Of a DNA stretch of 64,000 nt, positions 19,328 to 29,300 are shown piece after piece. The notes below the pieces were generated by a model that saw only the letters and a list, made by a program, of their open reading frames with translations, was not told the origin of the DNA and did not search any database. Made by a program: the position numbers and the translations under genes. The DNA comes from Granulibacter bethesdensis (lineage in GTDB: Bacteria; Pseudomonadota; Alphaproteobacteria; Acetobacterales; Acetobacteraceae): positions 744,001-808,000 of the forward strand of contig NZ_CP018192.1 of NCBI RefSeq assembly GCF_001889525.1. The letters run 5' to 3'. The stretch's first letter is position 1, and each line of letters starts with the position of its first letter.

Positions 19328-20473
19328 TCAGCTTTTCTGTTCGTGGCGGCCCATCAGCTGGCCGTCACGGCTGAAGATAAGCACATCCAGCATGATCCCG
19401 GTGCCTTGCAACTGACTGGCTGCGATTTCCCATGCGCGACATGCCATCGTATCGCCCAGCGGGAAGCCTTCATGGGCGGCGATGGCAAATGCTTCTGGCG
19501 TGGTGTTCGCGGCGGCAAGCTGTGAGGCGAGTGCGGGACTGCCACCCATGGTGCTGACCAGATTGCCCAGCGCCTCCATATCCACATGTCCTCGCCGGGA
19601 GTGTAGATCGAGTCTTCCCTGTGCCAGCTTGGTGATTTTCGCAATCCCTCCCGCAATGGACAGGCGCGGCAGAGGATGGCGGCGGAGATATTTCAACATG
19701 CCGCCGACGAAATCTCCCATTTCGATCAGCGCGGTATCGGGCAGGGCATGCAGTTTTTTCACCGCCTGTTCCGAGGCATGGCCCGTGCTGCCCGCAATAT
19801 GACGGAGACCGCTGGCACGGGCCACGTCGATGCCGCGATGGATGCTGTCGATCCAGGCCGAGCAGGAAAATGGCACCACGATCCCGGTCGTTCCCAGCAC
19901 TGATAGGCCACCCACAATGCCAAGACGCCCGTTCAGCGTGCGCTCTGCCAGTTCACTGCCGTGGTCAATGGAAATCTCGATACTGGCGGAGGGTGCGCAT
20001 CCCAGCCTCGCGGCTTCCTCGGTAATGGCCTGAGCAATCATCTGGCGGGGAACCGGATTGATGGCGGGTTCGCCGGGGGGCAGGGGCAGGCCGGGACGGG
20101 TGATGGTGCCGACGCCCGCTCCGGCGCGGAACACCAGCCCGACCTTGTCCGGCAGGCTGCGCACGGTGGCGCGGATCATGGCGCCATGCGTGACATCGGG
20201 ATCGTCTCCGGCATCCTTGATCACCCCGGCCATGGCGGCGATGCCATCGGGGGTTTCCGTCATGATCCGGTGATCAGCCAGCGCAAAAAGCGGCCTCGCT
20301 CCTCCGGGCAGGGCTATTTCCACCGGATCGGGAAAATACCCGGTATGAAGCGCCGAGAAGGCCGCACGGGCTGCCGCGGTGGCGCAGGCGCCGGTGGTCC
20401 ATCCGCGCCGGAGGGAAGGGGATGAGGTCACGGCACCGAGTGTAACGCGAAACCGCGCCTTGCACATCGCCAT
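19328..20473 (-). CDS. cbiD: CbiD, (cobalt-)precorrin-5B C1-methyltransferase
   Basis: The 381-residue protein has the CbiD signature RRGWTTGACATAAARAAF near the N-terminus, DPDVTHGAMI, GVGTITRPGLPLPPGEPAINPVPR, GRLGIVGGLSVLGTTGIVVPFS and HIAGSTGHASEQAV. In the anaerobic route CbiD methylates C1 of cobalt-precorrin-5B. Here it accompanies O2-dependent CobG, and no cobF is present, so it probably takes the CobF position on metal-free intermediates. Some pseudomonads show the same substitution. ATG codons at 20473 and 20467 are both possible; neither has a clear Shine-Dalgarno. It diverges from cobB across 72 bases. Confidence 0.92.
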   Translation of the reverse strand: MAMCKARFRVTLGAVTSSPSLRRGWTTGACATAAARAAFSALHTGYFPDPVEIALPGGARPLFALADHRIMTETPDGIAAMAGVIKDAGDDPDVTHGAMIRATVRSLPDKVGLVFRAGAGVGTITRPGLPLPPGEPAINPVPRQMIAQAITEEAARLGCAPSASIEISIDHGSELAERTLNGRLGIVGGLSVLGTTGIVVPFSCSAWIDSIHRGIDVARASGLRHIAGSTGHASEQAVKKLHALPDTALIEMGDFVGGMLKYLRRHPLPRLSIAGGIAKITKLAQGRLDLHSRRGHVDMEALGNLVSTMGGSPALASQLAAANTTPEAFAIAAHEGFPLGDTMACRAWEIAASQLQGTGIMLDVLIFSRDGQLMGRHEQKS

Positions 20474-20545
20474 GACGTGTCAGAAGGTCGGCGCGATGAA
20501 AAAGGATCATGCTGTGCAGGACAGACCGGGCCGGGAGCGGCTTTC

Positions 20546-21871
20546 ATGACGGCGGCGAAAGCACTGATGGTGGCCGCGCCGAAATCAGGCTCCGGCAAGA
20601 CGACCGTAACGCTGGCCCTTGCTCTGGCTTTGCGCCGGCGTGGGGTGCGGGTGCGGATTGCGAAGAACGGTCCCGACTATATCGACCCGGCCTTTCATGC
20701 CGAAGCGGTTGGATTGCCCTGCTTTAATCTGGATAGCTGGGCAATGCCGCCTGTTGCGCTGGATGCGATCTGGACGGAACTGGCCGTAGAGACCGATCTG
20801 ATCCTGATCGAGGCCTCCATGGGGTTGTTCGATGGGGGCGGCAGTCAGCCGGGACGGATGGGGGCGGCGTCTGATCTTGCGGCCCGTTTCGGCGTGCCGG
20901 TTCTGCTGGTGCTGGATGTCAGCGGTCAGTCGCAAAGTGCTGCGGCGGTGGCACGGGGATTTGCTACCCACGATCCCGCGGTGCGTCTGGCGGGGGTGAT
21001 TGCCAATAACCTCGCCAGTGACCGCCATGCAGGGGGCGTGGCCCATGCCATGAAGCGTGCCGGGCTGCCGCTATTGGGAACCGTGAGGCGTGGGGCAGTG
21101 CCCTCGCTGCCCGAGCGGCATCTGGGGCTGGTGCAGGCACGGGAGCATGGCACATTACCGGCTCTGTTCGAGGCGCTGGCCAATGTTGCGGAGGCATCGT
21201 TTGATCTTGATGCGATCCTGTCCGCAGCCGTTCCGGTTGTTTTGCCCCCCCGAGAGGATTCCGCACCCCTGCTTCCGCCTCCGGGACAGAGGATCGCACT
21301 GGCCTGGGATGATGCGTTCAGCTTTGCCTACCCGCATATGCTGGCCGGGTGGCGCAGGGAGGGGGCTGAGATCGTTTGTTTCTCACCGCTGGCCGATCAG
21401 CCTCCTTCTGAGGATTGTGATGCGGTCTGGCTGCCCGGCGGCTACCCGGAGCTGCATGCCGCACGGCTTGCCGCTGCCTCCAGTTTCAGGTCCGGAATGC
21501 TCCGGGCGGCGGAGCAGGGTGCGGTGCATGGCGAGTGTGGCGGCTATATGGCGCTTGGGGCCGGTCTGGAAGATGCGGAGGGCGTCATCCATCCCATGCT
21601 CTCCCTGTTGTCCCATGTCACCAGTTTCCGGCAACGGCGACTCAATCTTGGATACAGGCAGGCCATTCTGGAGGACACAAGCGTGCTTGGGCCGCAGGGA
21701 GCGGTACTACGCGGGCATGAATTCCATTATGCACGGGTGATCGATCCCGGCAGTGATGCTCCTCTGGCACGTTTGTCAGATGCGGAAGGGCGTGTGCTCG
21801 GCTTGGCAGGCGGGATACGCGGGCGCGTAAGCGGCAGCTTTTTTCACGTGCTGGCCCGCGAGGCCGCCTGA
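20546..21871 (+). CDS. cobB: CobB, hydrogenobyrinic acid a,c-diamide synthase
   Basis: The glutamine-dependent enzyme (441 aa) amidates side chains a and c. It has an N-terminal ATPase domain (MVAAPKSGSGKTTVTLALALALRR, then NGPDYIDPAFH and EASMGLFDGG) and a C-terminal triad glutaminase with the Cys in HGECGGYMALG and a late His in SFFHVL. ATG 20546 follows GGGAGCGG at 20532-20540; a GTG at 20477 is in frame but would leave only 3 bases to cbiD. The last 28 bases overlap the 3' end of guanine deaminase on the other strand. Confidence 0.94.
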   Translation: MTAAKALMVAAPKSGSGKTTVTLALALALRRRGVRVRIAKNGPDYIDPAFHAEAVGLPCFNLDSWAMPPVALDAIWTELAVETDLILIEASMGLFDGGGSQPGRMGAASDLAARFGVPVLLVLDVSGQSQSAAAVARGFATHDPAVRLAGVIANNLASDRHAGGVAHAMKRAGLPLLGTVRRGAVPSLPERHLGLVQAREHGTLPALFEALANVAEASFDLDAILSAAVPVVLPPREDSAPLLPPPGQRIALAWDDAFSFAYPHMLAGWRREGAEIVCFSPLADQPPSEDCDAVWLPGGYPELHAARLAAASSFRSGMLRAAEQGAVHGECGGYMALGAGLEDAEGVIHPMLSLLSHVTSFRQRRLNLGYRQAILEDTSVLGPQGAVLRGHEFHYARVIDPGSDAPLARLSDAEGRVLGLAGGIRGRVSGSFFHVLAREAA

Positions 21872-23205
21872 CCGGGCCGGGAGGGGCATCCGGCAATATA
21901 TGTTTCCACCACGGCACGGTCATCGCCCAGAATTTGCAGGGCGAACAGACGATCCGCCAGTGAATGTCCTCCCGTTGAGTGGCCTTGCGTGCGGCGGGCC
22001 AGCAAAGGGGTTGCGGCAGGATCAAGCACCACGAAATCGGCCTCCTGCCCTTCTTCCAGCGCGCCGATCCGGTCGCGCAAGCCGAGAATGGATGCGCCTC
22101 CCGCCGTCGCCAGATAAAGCGCAGTGAAAGGATCGAGACTGGTGCCGCGCAACTGGCCGGTCTGATAAGCTGCGCCCATCGTATGCAGCAGGGAGAAGCT
22201 CGTTCCCGCTCCGATATCCGTGCCGAGACCGATGCCAACACCATGCTGCTCAGCCTGTTGCAGATTGAACAGGCCGGAGCCGAGAAAGCTGTTGGATGTC
22301 GGGCAGAAGGCAATACCGGCCTGTGCCTCGGCCAGAGCCTGAAAGGCGCGGGCATCAAGCTGCACACCGTGCGCGAAAACGGACCGGGCCGTCAGCAGGC
22401 CGAACTGCGCATACACGTCGAGATAGTCCCGATACCCTGCCTGCGGCGGAAACCGCTCTGCTACAGCGGAGCATTCGGCCACGCTCTCGGCCAGATGCGT
22501 ATGAAACAGCGTATCGGGATAGGCCCCAAGCAGATCGGCAGCAAGGTGCAACTGGGCATCCGTGCAGGACAGTGCATAGCGTGGCACAATGGCGTAGCCG
22601 AGCCGATTGCGGCCATGCCACCGTTTTATCAGCCCGTGTGTGTCATCACGGGCGGTCTCGACCGTATCATGCAGATGCTCCGGGCCGAGATCCATCAGAA
22701 CCTTGCCGGAGACGATCCGCATGTTGCGTGTACTGGCGGCTTCAAACAGGGCATTGACCGAGGTCGCATGCACCGTGGCAAAAACCAGTGCTGTGGTGGT
22801 GCCGTTGCGCAGAAGCTCATCCAGAAAAAATTCTGCTGAGGATTGTGCGTAGGCAGGATCTGAAAACTTCATTTCCTCTGGAAAAACATAGCGGTTGAGC
22901 CATTCCAGAAGCTGCGATCCATGGGAGGCAATGCACCCTGTCTGCGGGTAGTGAACATGCGTGTCGATCAGTCCCGGAATGATGAGCTTGCCCGGATAAT
23001 GTGTGACCGGAACATCAGAAAATTGTTCTGCGATGATGGCATAGGGGCCACGTGCAATGAGGATACCGTTTTCAAACACCAGCATGCCATCAGGGTCATG
23101 GCGGATGGCGGCATTGCCATGGTGTTGGGGGTGATGAGGAACAGAGATGATCTCACCACGAACCGCGTGTAAAAATCCTTGTTTCGACATGATTTTTTCG
23201 ATCAT
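21844..23205 (-). CDS. guaD: Guanine deaminase
   Basis: This amidohydrolase-superfamily zinc enzyme (453 aa) hydrolyses guanine to xanthine and ammonia. The metal motif is PGLIDTHVHYPQ near residue 79, with FHTHLAES and the catalytic Asp in LGTDIGAGTSFS further on; EEGQEADFVVLD closes the beta-sandwich domain. Length is normal for bacterial GuaD. Start ATG 23205 overlaps the stop of the preceding Rieske oxygenase as ATGA; an internal ATG at 23190 is an alternative. The two genes form a minus-strand purine operon placed between cobB and cobU. Confidence 0.93.
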   Translation of the reverse strand: MIEKIMSKQGFLHAVRGEIISVPHHPQHHGNAAIRHDPDGMLVFENGILIARGPYAIIAEQFSDVPVTHYPGKLIIPGLIDTHVHYPQTGCIASHGSQLLEWLNRYVFPEEMKFSDPAYAQSSAEFFLDELLRNGTTTALVFATVHATSVNALFEAASTRNMRIVSGKVLMDLGPEHLHDTVETARDDTHGLIKRWHGRNRLGYAIVPRYALSCTDAQLHLAADLLGAYPDTLFHTHLAESVAECSAVAERFPPQAGYRDYLDVYAQFGLLTARSVFAHGVQLDARAFQALAEAQAGIAFCPTSNSFLGSGLFNLQQAEQHGVGIGLGTDIGAGTSFSLLHTMGAAYQTGQLRGTSLDPFTALYLATAGGASILGLRDRIGALEEGQEADFVVLDPAATPLLARRTQGHSTGGHSLADRLFALQILGDDRAVVETYIAGCPSRPGQAASRAST

Positions 23206-24278
23206 ACCGTAAAGAATTGGCTGAATCCACGCTCCCGCAGGGCGCGGCGATAGGCGATTGAGCTTCGGTCTGCCATGACATGCGCTTCGAGCGTCGGATC
23301 AAGCGGCAGGCATTCCGGTTTCTGGGCTTCCACGATAGCCTTGTCTTCCTCAAACACACGACGGTTGAAATCATAGACTTCCTGAATGGGCCGGTCTGTA
23401 TCGAAATTCCGTGCAATCGGCACGAACAGGCGGGTGATGCGGGCCGAAACAGGGGAGGCCGCGTTCATAATCACCAGCCTGCCATGATCCGGAAAATCAA
23501 TGCTGAGCGTTGCGGTAAAAGGCAGATGAACGCGGAAATGCCGGAGCCATACAAAGTCTTCCGGCACCGGCTGATCTGAACCATGCGGGTAATTGCTGAG
23601 AGAGCTGCGGTACTCGACTTCAAATCCATCCCGGGTTGGAACGGGAATATAGGAAGGCACTGTGGTATTCTCGGGATCGCCGAAGGTCCCGGTATGAACG
23701 AAGCCGAAATGGGCCACATCCAGAAACCCTTCCATCTGACGTCCGGCAAAGCCAAAAATATCGATCCACGGACAGGTGATCTGCTGGAATCCGGAATCAT
23801 CCCAATGTGGCATAGGTGGAATAGAAGCGGATCCCGTTTCATCAGGCCGCAGACAGGTCCAGATCAGACCATAGCGCTCTATGGCTGGATACGTGCGCAG
23901 ATGCAGTTTTCCGGGAATGGCGCTGCCCGGATGGGCGGGTACCTTGATGCAGCGTCCTTCAGCACCGAACCGGAATCCGTGATAGGCACAGGCGATCGAC
24001 TGCCCATCCCCATGTCCCATGCTGAGAGGAACGCCGCGATGCGGGCAGAGATCACCAGCGATGATGATCTGTTGTCCGGCGCGGTAGATCACCAGCTCTT
24101 CATCCAGCAATCGGGCGGAGAGAGGCTGTTCCCCTATGTCCCGTGCCAAGGCCACCGGATACCAGAACCGGGCCAGTTTCTGCCAATCTGCTGCCTCGAA
24201 GGTACAGTTGCGGGGCAACTGGTCGCCAGGGGGAGAGGCATAGGGAGAGGAGATTGAAGTGGCCGGAGCTGCCGTCAT
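23202..24278 (-). CDS. Rieske non-heme iron oxygenase, alpha subunit type
   Basis: The 358-residue protein has a Rieske [2Fe-2S] site (Cys78-x-His80 in DLCPHRG, Cys97-x2-His100 in CAYHGF). It also has a mononuclear-iron site beginning with Asp187, His190 and His195 in FLDVAHFGFVH. Such enzymes hydroxylate or O/N-demethylate small ring compounds using a separate reductase. Coupling to guanine deaminase recalls HpxD of Klebsiella, a Rieske protein of hypoxanthine oxidation encoded among purine genes, so hypoxanthine or a methylpurine is the suggested substrate (inference). No reductase gene is adjacent. ATG 24278 puts the Rieske domain at the usual distance from the N-terminus. Confidence 0.85.
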   Translation of the reverse strand: MTAAPATSISSPYASPPGDQLPRNCTFEAADWQKLARFWYPVALARDIGEQPLSARLLDEELVIYRAGQQIIIAGDLCPHRGVPLSMGHGDGQSIACAYHGFRFGAEGRCIKVPAHPGSAIPGKLHLRTYPAIERYGLIWTCLRPDETGSASIPPMPHWDDSGFQQITCPWIDIFGFAGRQMEGFLDVAHFGFVHTGTFGDPENTTVPSYIPVPTRDGFEVEYRSSLSNYPHGSDQPVPEDFVWLRHFRVHLPFTATLSIDFPDHGRLVIMNAASPVSARITRLFVPIARNFDTDRPIQEVYDFNRRVFEEDKAIVEAQKPECLPLDPTLEAHVMADRSSIAYRRALRERGFSQFFTV

Positions 24279-24475
24279 GCCGGTTCTGTATCCTGCTGTA
24301 CTAACGGAATAACTATCAGGGCATGGTTGCAAAGGTTCGCCCCCGGCATCAAACACTAAATGGAGTCTTGCAGGATGCGGGTGCTGGTGCGGTTGCCCTC
24401 TCTCCTGCGGGGTGGATCTGTCCAGTCTGGTGTATGTCCATGATGATGGACAGGGCATTCAAAAGGAAAGAGCCG

Positions 24476-25513
24476 TTGTCGCAGAAATCGAAAACCCTAA
24501 TCCAAGACCTTGATGCCTTCATTTCTGACGCACGCGCTTTTCAGGGGGGAGATGCTCAGGCCGAGCGGGATGTAGCCATCAGAATGGCCGAGCTGACCAA
24601 GCCGGAGGGCAGTCTCGGGCGGTTGGAAGACGCGGTCGGATGGTTGGCGCGGTGGCAGGGCCGTTCCAGACCAAGGCTGGAGAATGTCGATATTCTGGTT
24701 TTTGCCGGCAATCACGGTGTTGTGAATCAGGGGGTGTCACCTTACCCGGCTGAGGTGACGGAACAGATGGTGGCGAATTTTGCCAATGGTGGTGCGGCGA
24801 TCAATCAGCTTGCGCGGTCTGGACAGGCCGGATTGAGGGTGATTGCGCTGGATATCCATCGACCGACGGCAGATATCACGCAGGCACCCGCCATGGATGA
24901 GTCTGCTCTTCTGAATGCAATGCGCGTGGGCGCACAGGCCGTGAAGGCTTGTGACCTTTTATGTCTGGGGGAGATGGGAATCGGTAACACCACTATTGCT
25001 GCGACTCTGTCTGCGGGTTTGTTCGGGGGAGATGGAACAGACTGGGCCGGGAGGGGAACCGGTCTTGATGATGAGGGGCTAAGTGTGAAACGCAGGGTGA
25101 TCGACCGTGCCCTGTCGCTGCATCGTGGTGCTTCTACGCCGTTGGCCGTGATGGCGGCACTGGGCGGAAGAGAACTTGCGGCGATACTGGGGGCGGTGTG
25201 GCAGGCCAGACGGCTTGGTATTCCGGTGCTGCTGGACGGCTTTGTCTGTACTTCCGCGGCTGCTCCACTGGCAGTGTTGGCCGAAGGTGGGCTGGATCAT
25301 ACTCTGGTCGGGCATCTGTCGGCCGAGCCGGGGCATCGGCGCATTCTGGAACGGCTGGGAAAAGAACCATTGCTCGATCTCGGCATGAGGCTGGGAGAAG
25401 CCTCCGGTGCTGCCATTGCACTGCCTGTTCTGAGGGCTGTGCTTGCCTGTTATAACGGAATGGCAACCTTTGCCGAAGCCAGTGTGGCAAGGGCTTCAGC
25501 GGCTATCCGTTGA
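24476..25513 (+). CDS. cobU: Nicotinate-nucleotide:dimethylbenzimidazole phosphoribosyltransferase (CobU/CobT)
   Basis: The enzyme (about 345 aa) makes alpha-ribazole phosphate, the lower ligand of B12, from NaMN and DMB. Conserved parts are ELTKPEGSLGRLEDAVGWLA, VFAGNHGVVNQGVSPYPAEVT, LGEMGIGNTTIAATLSAGL, LLDGFVCTSAAAPL and LDLGMRLGEASGAA with the catalytic Glu. Start: a TTG at 24476 has AAGGAAAG 8 bases upstream, whereas ATGs at 24434, 24440, 24443 and 24446 lack a ribosome site; I prefer TTG but cannot exclude the others. Its TGA overlaps the cobV ATG. Confidence 0.9.
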   Translation: MSQKSKTLIQDLDAFISDARAFQGGDAQAERDVAIRMAELTKPEGSLGRLEDAVGWLARWQGRSRPRLENVDILVFAGNHGVVNQGVSPYPAEVTEQMVANFANGGAAINQLARSGQAGLRVIALDIHRPTADITQAPAMDESALLNAMRVGAQAVKACDLLCLGEMGIGNTTIAATLSAGLFGGDGTDWAGRGTGLDDEGLSVKRRVIDRALSLHRGASTPLAVMAALGGRELAAILGAVWQARRLGIPVLLDGFVCTSAAAPLAVLAEGGLDHTLVGHLSAEPGHRRILERLGKEPLLDLGMRLGEASGAAIALPVLRAVLACYNGMATFAEASVARASAAIR

Positions 25514-26262
25514 TGGGCTGGCTGAATGACCGTTTCCGGGAGATTGCGGCCGCAGTCATGGTGCTGACGCGCTTACCCTTCCTGCATTTTGAACATTCTT
25601 TTCCTGCTATGGCATCGGCGGCATGGGCGTTTCCGCTCGTGGGGGGCATGCTGGGTCTGATGATCGGTTGCGTACAGATCATGCTCATCCGCCTGTGCGG
25701 GATGCCGTCATGGCCTGCCGCGGTCATCTGTGTGGCGTTGGGTGTCCTCATGACCGGTGCCCTGCATGAGGATGGTCTGGCTGATTTTGCCGATGCTGCC
25801 GGCGGCCATACGACAGAAAAAAAGCTGATGATCATGCGTGACAGCCGGATCGGCAGTTTTGGTGCTGTTTCCATTGTGCTGTCCTTGATGATACGGACAG
25901 CCTGTATCGCCTCATTGACTCCCGGCGGGTATGCGTTGGGGGCGATTATCTCCTCAATGGCAATGTCGCGCTTCTGTGTCCTGTTGATCCCTTGTTTCCT
26001 GCATCCTGCACGCCCAGAAGGATTGGGGGCGATGATGGCAGGGATCGGTCCTGTGCAACTCGCCATGGCTGCAATTCCGACTGTGGTGCTGGCTTCTTTG
26101 GCAGGCATCCATGGCTGGCTCGCTTTTCTGACGGCTTTGCTGAGCGCATGGCTGGTCGGGTGCTATGCACGAAGGACGCTTGGTGGCTTTACCGGGGACG
26201 TGCTGGGCGCGACAGAGCAATGTGCTGTCTGTGTGGCTTTTCTGGTTATGGTCTGCGGTTGA
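25513..26262 (+). CDS. cobV: CobV, adenosylcobinamide-GDP ribazoletransferase (CobS family)
   Basis: The polytopic inner-membrane protein (249 aa) joins adenosylcobinamide-GDP to alpha-ribazole to complete cobalamin. The N-terminal AVMVLTRLPFLHFE, PLVGGMLGLMIG, and the acidic GALHEDGLADFADAAGG are family marks, with MRDSRIGSFGAVSIVLSL after them and GGFTGDVLGATEQ near the end. Several hydrophobic helices span the protein. Translation is coupled to cobU by TGATG. A bidirectional terminator separates it from the convergent efflux pump. Confidence 0.94.
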   Translation: MGWLNDRFREIAAAVMVLTRLPFLHFEHSFPAMASAAWAFPLVGGMLGLMIGCVQIMLIRLCGMPSWPAAVICVALGVLMTGALHEDGLADFADAAGGHTTEKKLMIMRDSRIGSFGAVSIVLSLMIRTACIASLTPGGYALGAIISSMAMSRFCVLLIPCFLHPARPEGLGAMMAGIGPVQLAMAAIPTVVLASLAGIHGWLAFLTALLSAWLVGCYARRTLGGFTGDVLGATEQCAVCVAFLVMVCG

Positions 26263-26279
26263 ACATTGGCTGAAATGAA

Positions 26280-26306
26280 AAAGGCCGGGAGATGACCCCG
26301 GCCTTT
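26280..26306. terminator. Bidirectional rho-independent terminator between cobV and the RND pump
   Basis: A perfect 10-bp stem (AAAGGCCGGG / CCCGGCCTTT) with a 7-base loop has an A-run on its left and a T-run on its right. It can end transcription from cobV and from the minus-strand pump gene, whose stop is 6 bases away. Confidence 0.9.
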
Positions 26307-26311
26307 CTGTT

Positions 26312-29300
26312 TCAGTGTTGCGGCTTTTCCTTGCGGGAAAAGAGGCTTTTGAGTCGTTCGCGCAGAGTCTGGAACGTCACATACAGCATCGGGATCATGA
26401 AGATACCAATACAACTGGCGGCCAGCATGCCGGCCATGACTGATGTGCCGACATCCCGGCGGCTGATGGCAGCGGCACCATGTGCGACGACCAGAGGCAG
26501 CAGACCGAGAATGAAGGCGATGGATGTCATCATCACGGCCCGAAATCGGGTTTTTGCACCCTGCATGGCGGCTTCCTTGATGCTGTCACCGTGTTCGCGT
26601 CTTTCCTTGGCGAACTCGACAATCAGAATGCCGTTCTTGGCGGCAAGAGCGATCAGCACCACCAGCCCGATCTGAGCGTAAATATCCAGCGAGAGATGGG
26701 CAATCATGATACCGGCAAAAGAGCCGAGCACGCCAACGCTAACAGACATCAGCACCGGAACCGGGATCATCCAACTTTCATAAAGTCCGACCAGGAACAG
26801 ATATGCAAACAGCAGTGCCAGCCCGAGGATGGCACCGGTCTGGCCCGATGCGGCGACTTCCTGGTAGGCCGTGCCTGTCCATTCGAAATCATATCCTGGT
26901 GGCAGAGTTTTTCTCGATACCTCTGCCATGGTGTTCAGCGCGGTACCGGAGGACACACCGGGGGCAGGGCCGCCATTGATGGTGATTGAACGATAGTTGT
27001 TATACCGCGTGATGACCTGCGGACCGACCACGAAATGCACCGTCGCGATGGAGCGCAGCGGTACACTCTCACCGTTCTTGTTACGGACATAGATCTGCCA
27101 CAGATCCTGCACTTCATTACGGTTGACGGCCTCACCTTCGATATTGACCTGCCAGACGCGTCCGAACAGGTTGAAATCGTTCACGTATAACCCGCCAAGG
27201 GTTGCTTGCAGCGAAGTGAATACATCACTGATTGACAATCCCAGTGCCGTTGCCTTGTCCCGGTCGATATCCAGGTACAGGGACGGATTGGTGCTGGTGA
27301 AGGTGGTGAAAACACGGGAGAGGGCCGGATTTTGGTTGGCGGCAGCGATCAGCCCCCGTGCCACACTGCCGAGGGAGGCCGGATCCTGACCTTCCAGACC
27401 TTCCAGCTGATATTCAAACCCGCCTGTTGTCGACAGGCCGATGATGGGCGGCAGGTTCAATGGAAAAACGATGGCTTCCCTGATCTGCTGTGCCGCGCCT
27501 GCGATGCGGCCGATAATCGCCTGCGCCGACATGGAAGGATCGGTACGCTGGCTGAAGTTTTTCAGCTTCACAAACATGAAGCCGGCATTCGGTTCCTGTG
27601 CACTGTCAAGAATGGAGCGACCAATAATCTGCACCACATCCCGGACACCAGGAATGGGATGGATGATATCGTTCAGTTTCTCCATCACGGCGGCAGTTCG
27701 ATTGACGGAGGCGCCATCCGGCAGCTGGACGATGACGAAGAAGCCACCCTGATCTTCTTCCGGCAGGAAGCCGGTAGGGGTCATGCGGGAAATCATGAAG
27801 ATCCCGCCGCCGCACACCCCGACCAGCAAGATCGATAGGACGGAAATACGCAACAGACGCAGCACGATGGCGGCATATCCGTCCCGCACTTTGTCGATTC
27901 CGCGCGATATGAAGCCGAGAATGCCTCGCTTTTCACCGGTATGACGCAGAAACACTGCACAGAGCGCCGGTGACAGCGTCAGCGCATTGATCGCTGAAAT
28001 CAGCATCGAAATACTGATGGTGACGGCAAACTGCCGGAACAACTGGCCGGAAATACCCGGAATAAAGGCGACCGGGACGAACACGGACAGCAGCACCAGT
28101 GTGATGGCGATGATGGGCGCTGTGATCTGTTCCATCGCCTTGATGGTTGCATCCTGTGGTGAAAGCTCCGGCTCCTCCTCCATCACGCGCTCGACATTCT
28201 CGACCACCACAATGGCGTCATCGACGACGATACCGATCGCCAGCACCATCGCGAGCAGAGAGACCGTATTGGCGGAATACCCCATGGCCAGCAGACCGGC
28301 GAAGGCACCAATCAGGCTGACGGGCACCGCCACGCTGGGGATGATGGTGGCGCGCAGGCTGCCAAGGAACAGAAACACCACCAGCACGACCAGAACGAAG
28401 GCTTCGGCCAATGTGCGCAGCACTTCGTGAATCGTATCGGTCACGAAGGTCGTGCTGTCATAGCTGACCTGATATTTCATGCCTGGCGGGAAGCGCTCCG
28501 CCAGCCCGGCCAGTCTTTTATTGACAGCCTCTGCCGTGTTCACCGCATTGGCACCGGGGGACAGATAGACCGCAACAGTGACGGATGGCTTTCCGTTCAG
28601 ACGGGTTTCACTGTCCTCATTCTGACCGCCAAGCTCGACACGCGCCACGTCCCGAACCCGCAGGATCGAGCCGTCAGGATTGGCACGGACAATGATATTG
28701 CCGAATTGCTCCTTGGTGATCAGGCGGCCCTGAGTCTGGACATTGAACTGAAACTGCTGATCAGGCCCGACCGGGCGTGCGCCGATGCGTCCCACCGGGG
28801 CGACGGTGTTCTGCGACTGAATGGCTGCGGCAATGTCGGATGGAGAAAGATTGAGGCTGGTCAGGCGGTGAATGTCGAACCAGACCCGCATGGAATACAT
28901 CTGCTGGCTGAACAGCATCGCCTGCCCCACACCGGGGGTGCGACTGATCGCATCCATGACTGAAATCTGGAGGTAGTTGGTGATGAACAGAGGATCCTTG
29001 GTGCCATCACTGCTGTAGAAGCTGATGAACTCCAGAATAGCGGAGGATCGCTTCTGCACCGTCAGCCCTTGCCGTTGCACAATTTCCGGCAGGCGTGATG
29101 TGGCTGTCTGAACACGGTTGTTGGTGTTGACCGTGTCGATATCGGGGTTGGTGCCCAGCGCGAAACTGACGGTCAGATTATAGCTGCCATCATTGCCCGC
29201 GGTACTCTTCATGTAGAGCATCTGGTCCACACCGACGACCTGAGCCTCAATCGGCTGGGCGACGGAGCTTTCGACCACGGCGGCAGAGGCACCCGGATAG

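Noticed and set aside
24279-24475. A second cobalamin riboswitch before cobU-cobV
   Set aside because: No B12 box (AGCCAGGAGACC-like) and no CCCGCAACTGT core could be found in this leader.
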